A stretch of DNA of 64,000 bases from Enterocloster asparagiformis (GTDB lineage Bacteria; Bacillota; Clostridia; Lachnospirales; Lachnospiraceae), in the NCBI GenBank assembly GCA_018380885.1, contig JAGZSY010000022.1, forward strand, positions 14,856 through 78,855. The letters are read 5' to 3'. The position numbers and the translations under genes were made by a program. Below the pieces are notes generated by a model. It was given only the letters and a program-made list of their open reading frames with translations. It did not search any database and was not told the DNA's origin. Positions 35,663 to 44,454 of the stretch are shown in pieces (within the stretch, counting starts at the first letter, position 1; every line of letters begins with the position of its first letter).

Positions 35663-36784
35663 TCAGCCCGCTCCGCTTCCCTCCACGGAAATGATCACAT
35701 ACTCACAGTGGCGGCTGGTGCGGATGGGGTAACCCCAGCCGCCGATCCCCGACGAGACGATCACCTGAAGATGATCCATTTTCCGCTGTCCGTAATTCAT
35801 TTCCACGATGCCCGCGGCCTGGCTGATCAGGCCTGTGGGCCAGATTTGACCGGCGTGGGTGTGGCCCGAGAGCATGAGATCATACCCCTGCCGGTCCGCC
35901 TCCGCAAGCTCGCAGGGCTGATGATCCAGAAGCAGCAGGAAATCGCTCCGGTCTGCGCCCTCCAGCAGTTCCTCCAACTCCTTACGCTTTCCTCCTTTCG
36001 GGGTGGAACGGTCGTCCCTGCCGATCAGGGTCAGATCCTCCGTCACCTCCTCCAGGCGATCCGCCAGAATACAGATTCCCGATCCGTCAATGGCGTTTTC
36101 CAGCTCCTCCAACGAAAAATTGGGAGTCTGCGTATAGCTGGCCTTATCGTGGTTGCCGTGGACAAAATAGATGCCCAGAGGGCATTGGATTGTTCCCAGC
36201 ACGGCCATGGTCTCCTCCATCTGCTCCTTTGTGGTCCGCTCGTCCACCAAGTCTCCGCACAGCACGACCAGATCCGGCTTGGCTGCTTCGATCTCTCTCG
36301 CGTACCCGGCCAGGTCCCCGCCGTCCATAACCGTGCCGGCGTGCAGGTCGGACACCAGCGCAATCTTGTAGCCTCCGGCGCGTATATTCTTGTCCGTCAC
36401 CACATGGTAGTCCGTGCGAACCACCTGGTGTATATTCCAATAGCCGTATCCCAGCACCAGAGCCGTGCCGAGCACCGGCAGGAGGCCGCAGCGGTAAATA
36501 TTCTCCCACCGCGTGCCTCCGCGCTTTGCCAGCCGCAGCACGGCGTTTGCCAGGTCCATGCAGACCGCGAAGCCCAGCAGATGAAGCATAACCATAGCCC
36601 AGGTGCTCCACATCTGGAATGCAAGACAGGCGCTTCCCGCGCCCAGGACCACAGCCCACCGCCGGGCCGTACGGTCCACGGGCTTTTTCCGCCACCAGGC
36701 GATCACACGTTTAAAAAAGAAGAAAAAATAGATCCCAATCGCTGCCGCTCCCGCAAAAAGTACGCAAAGTACTATTGCCATCAT
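35663..36784 (-). CDS. Membrane-anchored metallophosphoesterase (YkuE-like)
   Basis: 373 residues. Three to four N-terminal membrane helices (about 1-120) precede a calcineurin-like phosphoesterase domain. The metal ligands are in VSDLHAGT, CGDLVD, HGNHD and SGHTHAGQIW, the full set. YkuE-type enzymes act at the membrane on lipid-linked or other phosphoesters; the substrate is not known here. GGAGGC precedes the paired ATGATG start. An imperfect direct repeat lies between this gene and the aldo/keto reductase gene. Confidence 0.9.
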   Translation of the reverse strand: MMAIVLCVLFAGAAAIGIYFFFFFKRVIAWWRKKPVDRTARRWAVVLGAGSACLAFQMWSTWAMVMLHLLGFAVCMDLANAVLRLAKRGGTRWENIYRCGLLPVLGTALVLGYGYWNIHQVVRTDYHVVTDKNIRAGGYKIALVSDLHAGTVMDGGDLAGYAREIEAAKPDLVVLCGDLVDERTTKEQMEETMAVLGTIQCPLGIYFVHGNHDKASYTQTPNFSLEELENAIDGSGICILADRLEEVTEDLTLIGRDDRSTPKGGKRKELEELLEGADRSDFLLLLDHQPCELAEADRQGYDLMLSGHTHAGQIWPTGLISQAAGIVEMNYGQRKMDHLQVIVSSGIGGWGYPIRTSRHCEYVIISVEGSGAG

Positions 36785-36791
36785 CGTCCGC

Positions 36792-36856
36792 CTCCATCAG
36801 ACGACGGATTGCTCCGCCCTATTGTACGTCTCCATCAAGCGGCGGATCACACCGCC
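36792..36856. repeat. Imperfect tandem repeat, 27 bases at 38-base period
   Basis: Copies at 36792-36818 and 36830-36856 agree at 21 of 27 positions. On the minus strand each ends TGATGGAG; in the copy next to the phosphoesterase this includes its ribosome site. The pair fills the gap between the two genes. Confidence 0.7.
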
Positions 36857-38008
36857 TTACCGGATATCCCGAAACATCTCCGACGCCTGGCGCATGTTTT
36901 CCCGCACCGGCACCTGGAAGGGACACCGCGTCTCACAGGCCCCGCAGGCAGTACACTCCGACGCCTTGTGCTCCAGCACCCGGTAGTGTTCCCGCACAGT
37001 CTCCGGCATATGCCCCTGGGCCTTGCAGAGATTCAAAAACTTGGTCACCATCGCCACGTCAATCCCCACAGGGCAGGGCGCGCAGTGGCCGCAGTACATG
37101 CAGTGGCCCTCCCAGCGGATTTTCGGAAAACGGGCGAACGCCAGGGCGAAATCCTTCTCCTCCTCGGACGCTTCCGAGTACCCCGCGCTCTTCACCAGCT
37201 CCTCAGCAGTCCTGGCCCCGGCCAGCACCGTGGCCACGCCGGGGCGGGTCAGGCAGTAGTGCAGGCACTGGTAGGCCGTCAGCGCCTTTCCCGCCGGGGA
37301 GAGCTTCTCGTCCAGCAAGTCGCCGCCGCCAAAGGCCTTCATCACCGTGATGCCAACGCCCTGACGGCTGCAGGCCTCGTAGAGCGCCTGGCGGTCCGGG
37401 TTCATATTGGTCAGCTGTCTCTCGTAGTTGGCTTCGCTCCACAGCGCTTCCACGTCCTCGCCGGCCGGCTGCAGATCGTAGCAGGGATTGACGCTGAACA
37501 TCAGCACCTCGATCAGGCCGCTCTCCACCGCCGCCAGCGCCACCTGGGGATTGTGGCTGCTCAGGCCGATATGGTGAATCCTTCCGCTCTGCTTCAGCTC
37601 ACGGGCAAAAGCGCTCACCGGGCCGTCCAGAATCATATTTAAATCCTTCATAGAATCCACGTAGTGGATCATGCCCACATCCAGATACGGCACATCCAGC
37701 CGCGCCATCAGGTCCTCAAATCCCGCCTTCACCTCCCGTATATCCCTGGTCCGCTTGTACTGGCCGTTCTGCCAGACGGAACACAGATGCCCCTGGAGCA
37801 CAAAATGCCCGGGCATATCCTTGAGCGCTCTGCCGACCCCGCTGCGGATTTCCGGGTCCGCCGTGTAGAAATCCAGATAATTGACGCCCAAAGCCTTTGC
37901 GGCCGCGAACATTTTCCGGATATGCGCTTCACCGCCCGCCAGGCCCTCGCAGCCCATGCCGATCTCGCCGACCAGCAGGCCGGTATTTCCCAATGTCCTG
38001 TAATTCAT
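36857..38008 (-). CDS. Aldo/keto reductase with two 4Fe-4S clusters
   Basis: 383 residues. The TIM-barrel reductase (about 1-285) has the usual start TLGNTGLLVGEIGMGC but an atypical active site: the catalytic Tyr/Lys region reads DFYTADPE. The C-terminal ferredoxin-like domain has CMYCGHCAPCPVGID and CTACGACETRCPF, two 4Fe-4S sites. This architecture is common in anaerobic clostridia, where ferredoxin may replace NADPH. Co-directional with the cupin gene upstream. Substrate unknown. Confidence 0.92.
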   Translation of the reverse strand: MNYRTLGNTGLLVGEIGMGCEGLAGGEAHIRKMFAAAKALGVNYLDFYTADPEIRSGVGRALKDMPGHFVLQGHLCSVWQNGQYKRTRDIREVKAGFEDLMARLDVPYLDVGMIHYVDSMKDLNMILDGPVSAFARELKQSGRIHHIGLSSHNPQVALAAVESGLIEVLMFSVNPCYDLQPAGEDVEALWSEANYERQLTNMNPDRQALYEACSRQGVGITVMKAFGGGDLLDEKLSPAGKALTAYQCLHYCLTRPGVATVLAGARTAEELVKSAGYSEASEEEKDFALAFARFPKIRWEGHCMYCGHCAPCPVGIDVAMVTKFLNLCKAQGHMPETVREHYRVLEHKASECTACGACETRCPFQVPVRENMRQASEMFRDIR

Positions 38009-38082
38009 TCCCTTACGCCTCCCTGTTCAAACATAAATGACGGCCGAGAGGGGACCCACCTCCGCGCGTCCCTCCGCTCCGC

Positions 38083-38481
38083 CTATTTCAGCCTGCCGTA
38101 CTCCTCCTCCGACACCGGTTCCAGCCACTGGTTGGAGCCGCCCTCGGCCGGCACCTCCACGGCCAGGTGTGAAAACCAGCTGTCCTTTGCCGCTCCGTGC
38201 CAGTGCTTTACCTCCGGCGGAATATTCACCACATCCCCTGGGAAAAGCTCCCTGGCCGGCTGCCCCCACTCCTGGTAATATCCTCTGCCCCCGGTCACCA
38301 GCAAAATCTGTCCGCCCTTGTGGTGAATGTGCCAGTTGTTCCGGCAGCCTGGTTCAAATGTCACGTTGCCGATGGCAACTCCCTCTGTGGACAGCATGTT
38401 CAGATAGCTGTTGCCCACAAAATACTGCGCAAAGGCGGTGTTGGCGCCGCCCCTGGGAAACAGATCGTGAATTTCGTTCAT
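38083..38481 (-). CDS. Cupin-domain protein
   Basis: 132-residue single-domain cupin. Motif 1 is NNWHIHHKGGQILLVTGGRG and motif 2 includes NIPPEVKHWHG, so the metal-binding His/Glu set (Glu replaced by Gln in HHKGGQ) is nearly complete. Such proteins often accompany CMD-type enzymes or act as small isomerases and decarboxylases. GGAGG is before ATG 38481. It lies upstream of the aldo/keto reductase gene with a gap of 74 bases and could be co-transcribed. Confidence 0.88.
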   Translation of the reverse strand: MNEIHDLFPRGGANTAFAQYFVGNSYLNMLSTEGVAIGNVTFEPGCRNNWHIHHKGGQILLVTGGRGYYQEWGQPARELFPGDVVNIPPEVKHWHGAAKDSWFSHLAVEVPAEGGSNQWLEPVSEEEYGRLK

Positions 38482-38610
38482 TGCGCTTCCTCCTCTTTGC
38501 CTTCCAGGCAAAACCAATTTTCATTCTTCTCTATTCTACCATCTGGAGCCTACTCTAAGTCAATGGATTTTCCATATTTTTCTGATCCGGCGCTCAAGGT
38601 AGATTCTTTC

Positions 38611-38639
38611 TTGACATTTTCATCACGCCACGATATGCT
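38611..38639 (+). promoter_or_regulatory. Promoter of wall-binding protein gene
   Basis: TTGACA at 38611-38616, 17-base spacer, TATGCT at 38634-38639. Confidence 0.8.
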
Positions 38640-38683
38640 TGTATTGGGAAATATTAACAAAAATGCTGGTAAGGAGAATGGGT

Positions 38684-39460
38684 ATGAAAAAGGGATTAAA
38701 GGCTGCCGCGCTGGCTCTGGCGTTCAGTATGCTCTCATCCGCGACTGCATTCGCGGGCGTCTGGGAGGGACAGGAGGGGGCCTGGCGGTACCGGAACGAC
38801 GATGGAAGCTATGCTGTCGCTCAGTGGGTAAACGACAAGGAGAATTGGTATTATCTGGAAGCAGATGGACTGATGAAAACCGGCTGGTATCAGGATGCGG
38901 CGGGCGCGTGGTATTATCTGGAGCCGGACTCCGGTGTGATGGCCGCCGGCGTTACAAAAAATATCGACGGGGTTGACTATACCTTCGACAGCTCCGGCGT
39001 GTGGCTTCAGCCCCAGGCCGCAAGCGGCTGGGACGGCCTCACCTTCAGGGATCAGGCGATGGACCTTCAGTTCACGGTACCGGATGGGTACTCTATCATA
39101 GATCCATCAAGCATGTTAGACAGCTATCCGTATTTGAGGGCTTGCGCTCAGTCGTCCGATGGTTCAGTTAGGTTCTTCGCAACACTGTACGATATGCCTA
39201 ATATTGCACAATATAATATCTCCGCTCATGATCTGGCCGTCGCCTTTGCGAAAGAGTTTCCGAACCGCGCAATCGTTCGCACCGTGGATTTAAACGGTTG
39301 TACCTACGAACAGGTTGCAATTCGTACGGACCTCCTGTTTATATCCAACTCGTATTTCCGCAGAGTGGGGGACGCGATAGTCTGTATCGATACGGACTGC
39401 CTCCTCGGCGATAAGGCGCAGTTGGATCAGATTGTCAATTCTATCAAAAGCTTCAATTAG
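38684..39460 (+). CDS. Secreted cell-wall-binding repeat protein
   Basis: 258 residues. A signal peptide ends at SATAFAG (about 24). Two to three choline-binding-like wall repeats follow (WRYRNDDGSYAVAQW, WYYLEADGLMKTGW, WYYLEPDSGVMAAG). The C-terminal domain (about 125-258) is not recognised; it resembles small PsbP-like or stress-induced domains only in general form. The second half is AT-richer than the repeats, hinting at a mosaic. AAGGAG lies seven bases before ATG 38684. Confidence 0.85.
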   Translation: MKKGLKAAALALAFSMLSSATAFAGVWEGQEGAWRYRNDDGSYAVAQWVNDKENWYYLEADGLMKTGWYQDAAGAWYYLEPDSGVMAAGVTKNIDGVDYTFDSSGVWLQPQAASGWDGLTFRDQAMDLQFTVPDGYSIIDPSSMLDSYPYLRACAQSSDGSVRFFATLYDMPNIAQYNISAHDLAVAFAKEFPNRAIVRTVDLNGCTYEQVAIRTDLLFISNSYFRRVGDAIVCIDTDCLLGDKAQLDQIVNSIKSFN

Positions 39461-39491
39461 CCTTGCCTTCCAGATAAACAGGTCTTTGAAT

Positions 39492-39537
39492 ACGGCCGGG
39501 ATTTCCATTTATATGGGAAATCCCGGCCGTTCTATTT
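39492..39537. terminator. Bidirectional terminator
   Basis: Perfect 15-base arms (39492-39506 and 39516-39530) around ATTTATATG, between converging genes. Confidence 0.9.
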
Positions 39538-39557
39538 TCGCGCAAACGCTCCTCCGG

Positions 39558-42500
39558 TTAATCCGCCATAATCGTCCCCTCGCCTCCCAGTCTCCTGCGC
39601 CCCAGGTTATACACCAGCTTGTAGTAGGTGGGCAGCAGGATCAGCGTCAGCGCAGTGGCGGCTACCAGGCCGCCCACATCCACCAGCGCCAGGCCCTGCA
39701 TCATCTTTCCGGCCTTTCCGTAGGCCAGAGCGTTGGGCACCATGGAGATCACGGTGGTGAGGGTGGTCATCAGAATGGGGCGCATGCGGATAGCCCCCGC
39801 CTCCACCAGGGCCTCGTCCATCGGCATCAAGGGCAGCAGCTGGTTTACCGTCTCTACGTAGAGGATGCCGTTGTTCACCACCGTGCCCACCAGCATCAGG
39901 AAGCCCAGCATGGAGACCATGCTGATGGGGCTGTCCGCCAGGTACAGAAGGCCGAAGGAGCCGATCAGGCTGAAGGGGATGGTGGTCATCACCATCAGGG
40001 AGAACTTGGGCGATTCAAACTGGATGGCCATCACGATGAAGATCAAAAACACTCCCGTCACCAGGGCGCCTCCCATGGCGCCCAGCTCCTCGCCCATCAT
40101 CTTCTCCATGGAGTTGGAGGCCATCTCCACCTCATCCGGCATATCCCACTGGGACACAAATTTCTTCACATCCTTCTCTGCGGTTTTCCGGTAATCGGCC
40201 TGGGGTTCCATGGTAATGGACACCTGGTACTGCTTATCCTTGCGCGATATCTGCTGCGGGCTGTCCTCGTAGCGTATCTGCGCCAGGTCCTCCAGCGGCA
40301 GAGCCGTGCCCGAGGCCGTGGGAATCATCATCCCCTGCAATTTATCGATGGTGTCGTACCGGTCGGCGGCGTACTCCACCCTGATATCCATATCCTCGCC
40401 GTTCACGCGGATGGTGGAGGCCTTGACGCCGCTTAAACTGCTGTATATCATGGAGCCGATCCCGGCCGGCGTCAGCCCCTCCGCCTGGGCGGCCACCGGG
40501 TCGATATCCACCTTGACCACGGGGGCCGCGTTCTCCACCGAGGAGTGAACCTGCAGCACGTCATCCCGCTGCCGCAGCTGCTCCGTCAGATCGCCGGCCG
40601 CCGCCTTAAGCGCCTGGTAATCCGTGCTCTGCAAATCGATTTCGATCTCGTCCCCTCCGCTCATGGCGCTGGAGCCGGTGGTGCTGCCCTGTTCCAGGGA
40701 CACGGACATATCCTTGTAGCGCTCCGTCTCCCGACGCCACTTGTCGATCACCTCATCGGTGGAAAGCTTCCGGTCGTCCTTCAGATAAGCGCTTAAGGTG
40801 ACGTCACCTCCGCCGGTCATGCTTAAGCCGCTGGAGCCGTAGGTCACAAGGTAGTGGTCCACATCCTCATCCCCCATCACCATCTGCTCCAGCCCGGCCA
40901 GCGTCTCGTTGACCGCCTCCACGGACAGGCCCGGCTTTGTCTTGACGGTCATCTGCACAATACCCTCATCCACGGAGGCCATCAGGTCCATATCCAGCCG
41001 GGACGCCATGAGCAGCGCCAGCGCCAGCAGCAGGACGCTGGTGCCCATGACCAGCTTGGTCCGCGGAATGACGGCGGGCATATGGCTGCGGTACCAGCTC
41101 TGCATGGACTTTATGAGACCATTTACCGGCGCACGGTCGTTTTCCCGGGGATGCCACTGGTAAAAGCAAAGGGGCACGATGCTCACCGCTGAGAACAGGG
41201 AGGCGATCATACAGAACACAATTGTAAAGCCCAGCGGCTTGAACAGCTGGCCCGACATGCCGCTTAGCAGCGCCAGGGGAAGAAATACCACGCAGGTGGT
41301 GATGGTTCCGCCGGTGATGGAGCCGATCATCATGCGGCTGCCCTCGATGGCCGCGTCGTAAAAGTTCATCTTTTCCTTGGCTCTGAAGCAGCCGTCCAGC
41401 ACGTTGATGGAGTTATCCACCATCATGCCCACGCCCAGCACCAGGGAGGTTAAGGAAATGACGTTCAGGGAGAAGCCCATGGCGCTCATTGCGATCAGAG
41501 CCAGCACAATGGAGACCGGAATGGAGGTGCCGACGATGACGGACGCCCGCAAATCCCCGTAAAACAGCCACAGGATGACCATGGACAGCAGCACCGCTAT
41601 GATCATGGTCTGGAACACATTGGATATCGATTGCTCGATCATCTCGCTGGAATCATTGATCACCGTGATCTCGATGCCCGGATTGGTGACGCGCAGCTGA
41701 TCGATCTGCTCTGTGACCTCCCTGGAGACGTCGATGGCTGTGGCGCTCTGCTGCTTTTTGATCCCCACGGAAATGACATCATTGCCGTTGTAACGGCCGA
41801 TAGAATCCGCCTCCTCCAGAGCGCTGTACACATTGGCTATGTCGGAGAGATGGATCACATCCCCGCCTGCCAGGGGAATGGCGATGGATTTTAAGCTCTC
41901 GGCATCGTCGTAATCGTTCCCCACGCTGACGTCCAGATTCCGCCGCCCCACATTGATATTCCCCGCGGGGATAGTGAAATCCGCCGCTCCCACCAGCTGG
42001 GCCACAGCCGACATGCTCAGGTGATACTGCTCCATTTTCTCCGGGATCAGCTCCACCCGGATATAGCCGGACTGTCCGCCGGACAGCGACACCTCGCCCA
42101 CAGAGCTCAGCTTCTCAAACTGGGGGACAATGTTGTTGTCCACGTATGTATACAGGTTTTCGTCCACCTGGCCGCTGACCGCCAGCGTGATCACCGGCTG
42201 GGCGTTCATATCCATCTCCAGAATATTTGGCTCCTCAATGTCGTCGGGCAGCTGGCTGCGGATTCCGTCAATGGCCTTTTTCAGGTTGATGTAGGCGGTG
42301 TCAATGTTGGTTCCGTACTTGTACTGCACCAGGGCGATGGCGACGTTTTCCTGGGAAAACGTCTGCACCGTGTCCACCCCGTCTAAGGACGAGATCGCGT
42401 CCTCCTGCTTCATAGTGATCAGGTCGTTTATATCCTCCGGGCTGGCCCCGGCGTAAACAGTGCTCACCACCAGCATAGGCAGCTCCATCTCGGGCGTCAG

Positions 42501-42608
42501 CTCAAGCTTTGTTCCCATCAGAGACTGAACGCCGAAATAAGCGATTGTGATCAGGCACAGAACGATGGTCACCGGCCGTTTTACCGCAAACTTTGTGATA
42601 TTCACCAT
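39558..42608 (-). CDS. RND-family multidrug efflux transporter (HAE1-like)
   Basis: 1016 residues with the RND layout of 12 helices and two large extracytoplasmic loops (about 35-330 and 550-850). The start KFAVKRPVTIVLCLI and the GMMVDNSINVLD segment with the proton-relay Asp are typical. It exports hydrophobic compounds with proton influx. In a Gram-positive it works with a membrane-fusion protein across the wall. It begins 2 bases after that partner gene and is the last gene in the tetR-MFP-RND operon. Confidence 0.94.
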   Translation of the reverse strand: MVNITKFAVKRPVTIVLCLITIAYFGVQSLMGTKLELTPEMELPMLVVSTVYAGASPEDINDLITMKQEDAISSLDGVDTVQTFSQENVAIALVQYKYGTNIDTAYINLKKAIDGIRSQLPDDIEEPNILEMDMNAQPVITLAVSGQVDENLYTYVDNNIVPQFEKLSSVGEVSLSGGQSGYIRVELIPEKMEQYHLSMSAVAQLVGAADFTIPAGNINVGRRNLDVSVGNDYDDAESLKSIAIPLAGGDVIHLSDIANVYSALEEADSIGRYNGNDVISVGIKKQQSATAIDVSREVTEQIDQLRVTNPGIEITVINDSSEMIEQSISNVFQTMIIAVLLSMVILWLFYGDLRASVIVGTSIPVSIVLALIAMSAMGFSLNVISLTSLVLGVGMMVDNSINVLDGCFRAKEKMNFYDAAIEGSRMMIGSITGGTITTCVVFLPLALLSGMSGQLFKPLGFTIVFCMIASLFSAVSIVPLCFYQWHPRENDRAPVNGLIKSMQSWYRSHMPAVIPRTKLVMGTSVLLLALALLMASRLDMDLMASVDEGIVQMTVKTKPGLSVEAVNETLAGLEQMVMGDEDVDHYLVTYGSSGLSMTGGGDVTLSAYLKDDRKLSTDEVIDKWRRETERYKDMSVSLEQGSTTGSSAMSGGDEIEIDLQSTDYQALKAAAGDLTEQLRQRDDVLQVHSSVENAAPVVKVDIDPVAAQAEGLTPAGIGSMIYSSLSGVKASTIRVNGEDMDIRVEYAADRYDTIDKLQGMMIPTASGTALPLEDLAQIRYEDSPQQISRKDKQYQVSITMEPQADYRKTAEKDVKKFVSQWDMPDEVEMASNSMEKMMGEELGAMGGALVTGVFLIFIVMAIQFESPKFSLMVMTTIPFSLIGSFGLLYLADSPISMVSMLGFLMLVGTVVNNGILYVETVNQLLPLMPMDEALVEAGAIRMRPILMTTLTTVISMVPNALAYGKAGKMMQGLALVDVGGLVAATALTLILLPTYYKLVYNLGRRRLGGEGTIMAD

Positions 42609-42610
42609 AA

Positions 42611-43684
42611 CTACTCACCTGCTTCCTGCTGCGCTTCGTCCAAAAGCACCTGGGCCCCGTCCACCAGCTCATTGCTCCAGCTGGTGATCACCCGGCTGTC
42701 CGGAAGCAGACCCGATTTCACTTCCATCCGCTCCGAATCGTAGATTCCTCCCTCAATCATGGCCTGTTTCGCCGCGCCGTCCTCGAAGCAGTACACAAAC
42801 GGCTCCCCGCCCGCATAGTTCACCGCGTCCACCGGCACGGTCATGACATTCTCCGCCCGGTCCATCACCACTGTCAGCTTCACCTTGGTGCCGTTGGTCA
42901 GTCCCTCCGCCCAGCTCAGCTCCGCCTTCACGTCGTACAGTCCGGTGGATGGGTTCACCATAGAACCGATCTCCGTCACCCGGCCGCTGTAGTCCGTGCC
43001 GTTTTTCGCCACAGCCACGGTATCCCCGGCCGCCAGGCTGAGCCTGGTTTTCTCCGTGACACCGAATTTTACCTGGGCCTGGCCTCCGGCTGAGATCACG
43101 CAAATCTCCGTGGTCGTGGAAATGTGGTCGTGGGGCTCCACATTTCTGGTCTCTACCGCGCCGCTGATAGGCGCGGTCACCGTGGTGTATTCCAGCTGCA
43201 AATCGTACTGGTGCTTGGCGGACTCATAGGCCAGTTTGGCTCTGGCGGCCCCGTCCCTGGCCTGCTCCATGGACTGCTGGGACACATAGCCGCCCACATA
43301 GAGCGGCTCGATCCGCGCGTACTCCCGCTCCGCCTCGTCGGCGGCTACCCGGGCCGATTCCGTCTGCAGCTTTAAGGACGTCAGCGCGTCGGAGTCAATT
43401 TTGCAGAGCGCCTGGCCCGCCTGGACCTGATCGCCGGCCTGGAAATAGACCTCCAGCACCTCGCCGCCGATCTTGGGCAGCACCGCCGCCCGGGACTGGG
43501 GCTCCACCGTGCCGGTGAGCTCCGTGTACAGGACGATATCCGCGGTCCGGGGCGTCTCTGCGGACACGGTAGGCCGCGCCTCATACTCCTCCGGCTTCTC
43601 CGTCCCCTTGACGATCCGAAAGATCAGCCCTCCGGCCGCCAGCACAATGACCGCGCCCAAAATCAAAACGTTTCTTTTCTTCAT
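42611..43684 (-). CDS. RND membrane-fusion protein (HlyD/AcrA-like)
   Basis: 357 residues. An N-terminal membrane anchor (VLILGAVIVLAAGGLIF) is followed by a lipoyl-like half motif (GEVLEVYFQAGDQVQAGQ), an alpha-hairpin, the second half (TAPISGAVETRNVEPHD) and beta-barrel domains. It is the adaptor for the adjoining RND pump. The start at 43684 follows AAAGGAGGAGG. A single base separates it from the tetR stop codon. Confidence 0.92.
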   Translation of the reverse strand: MKKRNVLILGAVIVLAAGGLIFRIVKGTEKPEEYEARPTVSAETPRTADIVLYTELTGTVEPQSRAAVLPKIGGEVLEVYFQAGDQVQAGQALCKIDSDALTSLKLQTESARVAADEAEREYARIEPLYVGGYVSQQSMEQARDGAARAKLAYESAKHQYDLQLEYTTVTAPISGAVETRNVEPHDHISTTTEICVISAGGQAQVKFGVTEKTRLSLAAGDTVAVAKNGTDYSGRVTEIGSMVNPSTGLYDVKAELSWAEGLTNGTKVKLTVVMDRAENVMTVPVDAVNYAGGEPFVYCFEDGAAKQAMIEGGIYDSERMEVKSGLLPDSRVITSWSNELVDGAQVLLDEAQQEAGE

Positions 43685-43685
43685 C

Positions 43686-44315
43686 TCAATCCTCCTCCTT
43701 TCTTCTGATTCCCTGTTCCAATATGCGCAGCTGCGCTCTGACCGCTTCCCCCAGCTTTTCCGGCTCGGAACACCGGTCAAACCACAGCAGCACCGCCTTA
43801 TCGATGATCGCCATCCCCATATCCACGGCGCAGGACAGACCGTCCTCGTCCAGTCCGGGATAGCGGGGCCGGTCCAGCGCCTTAAAGCACGCCTTTCCCC
43901 GGTCCCTCCACCGCTCTTCCCGGTAATACGCCTGCTTCACCCGCGCAAACGCCGACCTGCAGCCCTCGTCATCCGCTATATGCTTGTAAACCCGGGAATA
44001 CATCCTTCCCGCATCATTTTCAACCAACAGATAAAACACGTACTCCATGCTGTCGCAGAAAATTCCGCCGCACCTGCGGAAGGCTTCCTCCAGCAGTCCC
44101 TCCATATCCCCAGCCAAAGTCTTAAGCATAGTGGAAAACATATCATCCTTTCCATCAAAATAAGTGTAGAAGCTGGCCCGGGAGATACCCGCCCTGCGGA
44201 TCAGCCTGCTGACGGTGATCTGCGCGTAGGGGCGCATTAAAAACTCGTCGCGCATGGCCTCCAGGATCATCCGCTGCTTGCGGGTGCTCAGATTTATAAA
44301 TTTTTCCGTTGGCAT
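43686..44315 (-). CDS. TetR-family repressor of efflux operon
   Basis: 209 residues. The DNA-binding N-terminus has AQITVSRLIRRAGISRASFYTYFDGKDD, the standard helix-turn-helix with the F-Y-x-Y-F signature. The C-terminal ligand domain is not conserved. It is the first gene of its operon with the fusion protein and RND pump, and a palindrome overlies the -35 of the operon promoter, so autoregulated control by drug binding is expected. Confidence 0.92.
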   Translation of the reverse strand: MPTEKFINLSTRKQRMILEAMRDEFLMRPYAQITVSRLIRRAGISRASFYTYFDGKDDMFSTMLKTLAGDMEGLLEEAFRRCGGIFCDSMEYVFYLLVENDAGRMYSRVYKHIADDEGCRSAFARVKQAYYREERWRDRGKACFKALDRPRYPGLDEDGLSCAVDMGMAIIDKAVLLWFDRCSEPEKLGEAVRAQLRILEQGIRRKEED

Positions 44316-44367
44316 ACCCTCTCACCTCCTTGGCGCGGCGCAGGCCCGCCGGCAGTCATAATCATAC

Positions 44368-44395
44368 ATTATAAAAATATTTGTCTAACTGACAA
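44368..44395 (-). promoter_or_regulatory. Efflux operon promoter with TetR operator
   Basis: Minus strand TTGTCA at 44390-44395, 16-base spacer, perfect TATAAT at 44368-44373. The palindrome TTGTC-N5-GACAA (44381-44395) covers the -35 and part of the spacer. Confidence 0.75.
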
Positions 44396-44450
44396 TGGGC
44401 AGATTGGGGCCCGGTGCACAAGTTTTGTGCACCGGGCCCCAATCTGCCCA
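44396..44450. terminator. Perfect 26-bp hairpin insulating two tetR genes
   Basis: Two perfect 26-base arms (44396-44421 and 44425-44450) around a GTT loop, unusually long and stable, with a GGGGCCCGGTGC core. It lies only five bases before the stop of the upstream tetR gene and abuts the efflux operator. There is no T-run on the minus strand; ACTTTTATT follows on the plus strand. Most likely a terminator for the upstream gene. Confidence 0.65.
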
Positions 44451-44454
44451 ACTT

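Noticed and set aside
35708..37642. 644-codon open frame on the plus strand
   Set aside because: It lies antisense to two well-supported genes, the phosphoesterase and the aldo/keto reductase, and has no recognisable motif.
39432..40436. His/Gln-rich plus-strand frame opposite the RND gene
   Set aside because: Antisense artefact; it also runs through the bidirectional terminator.
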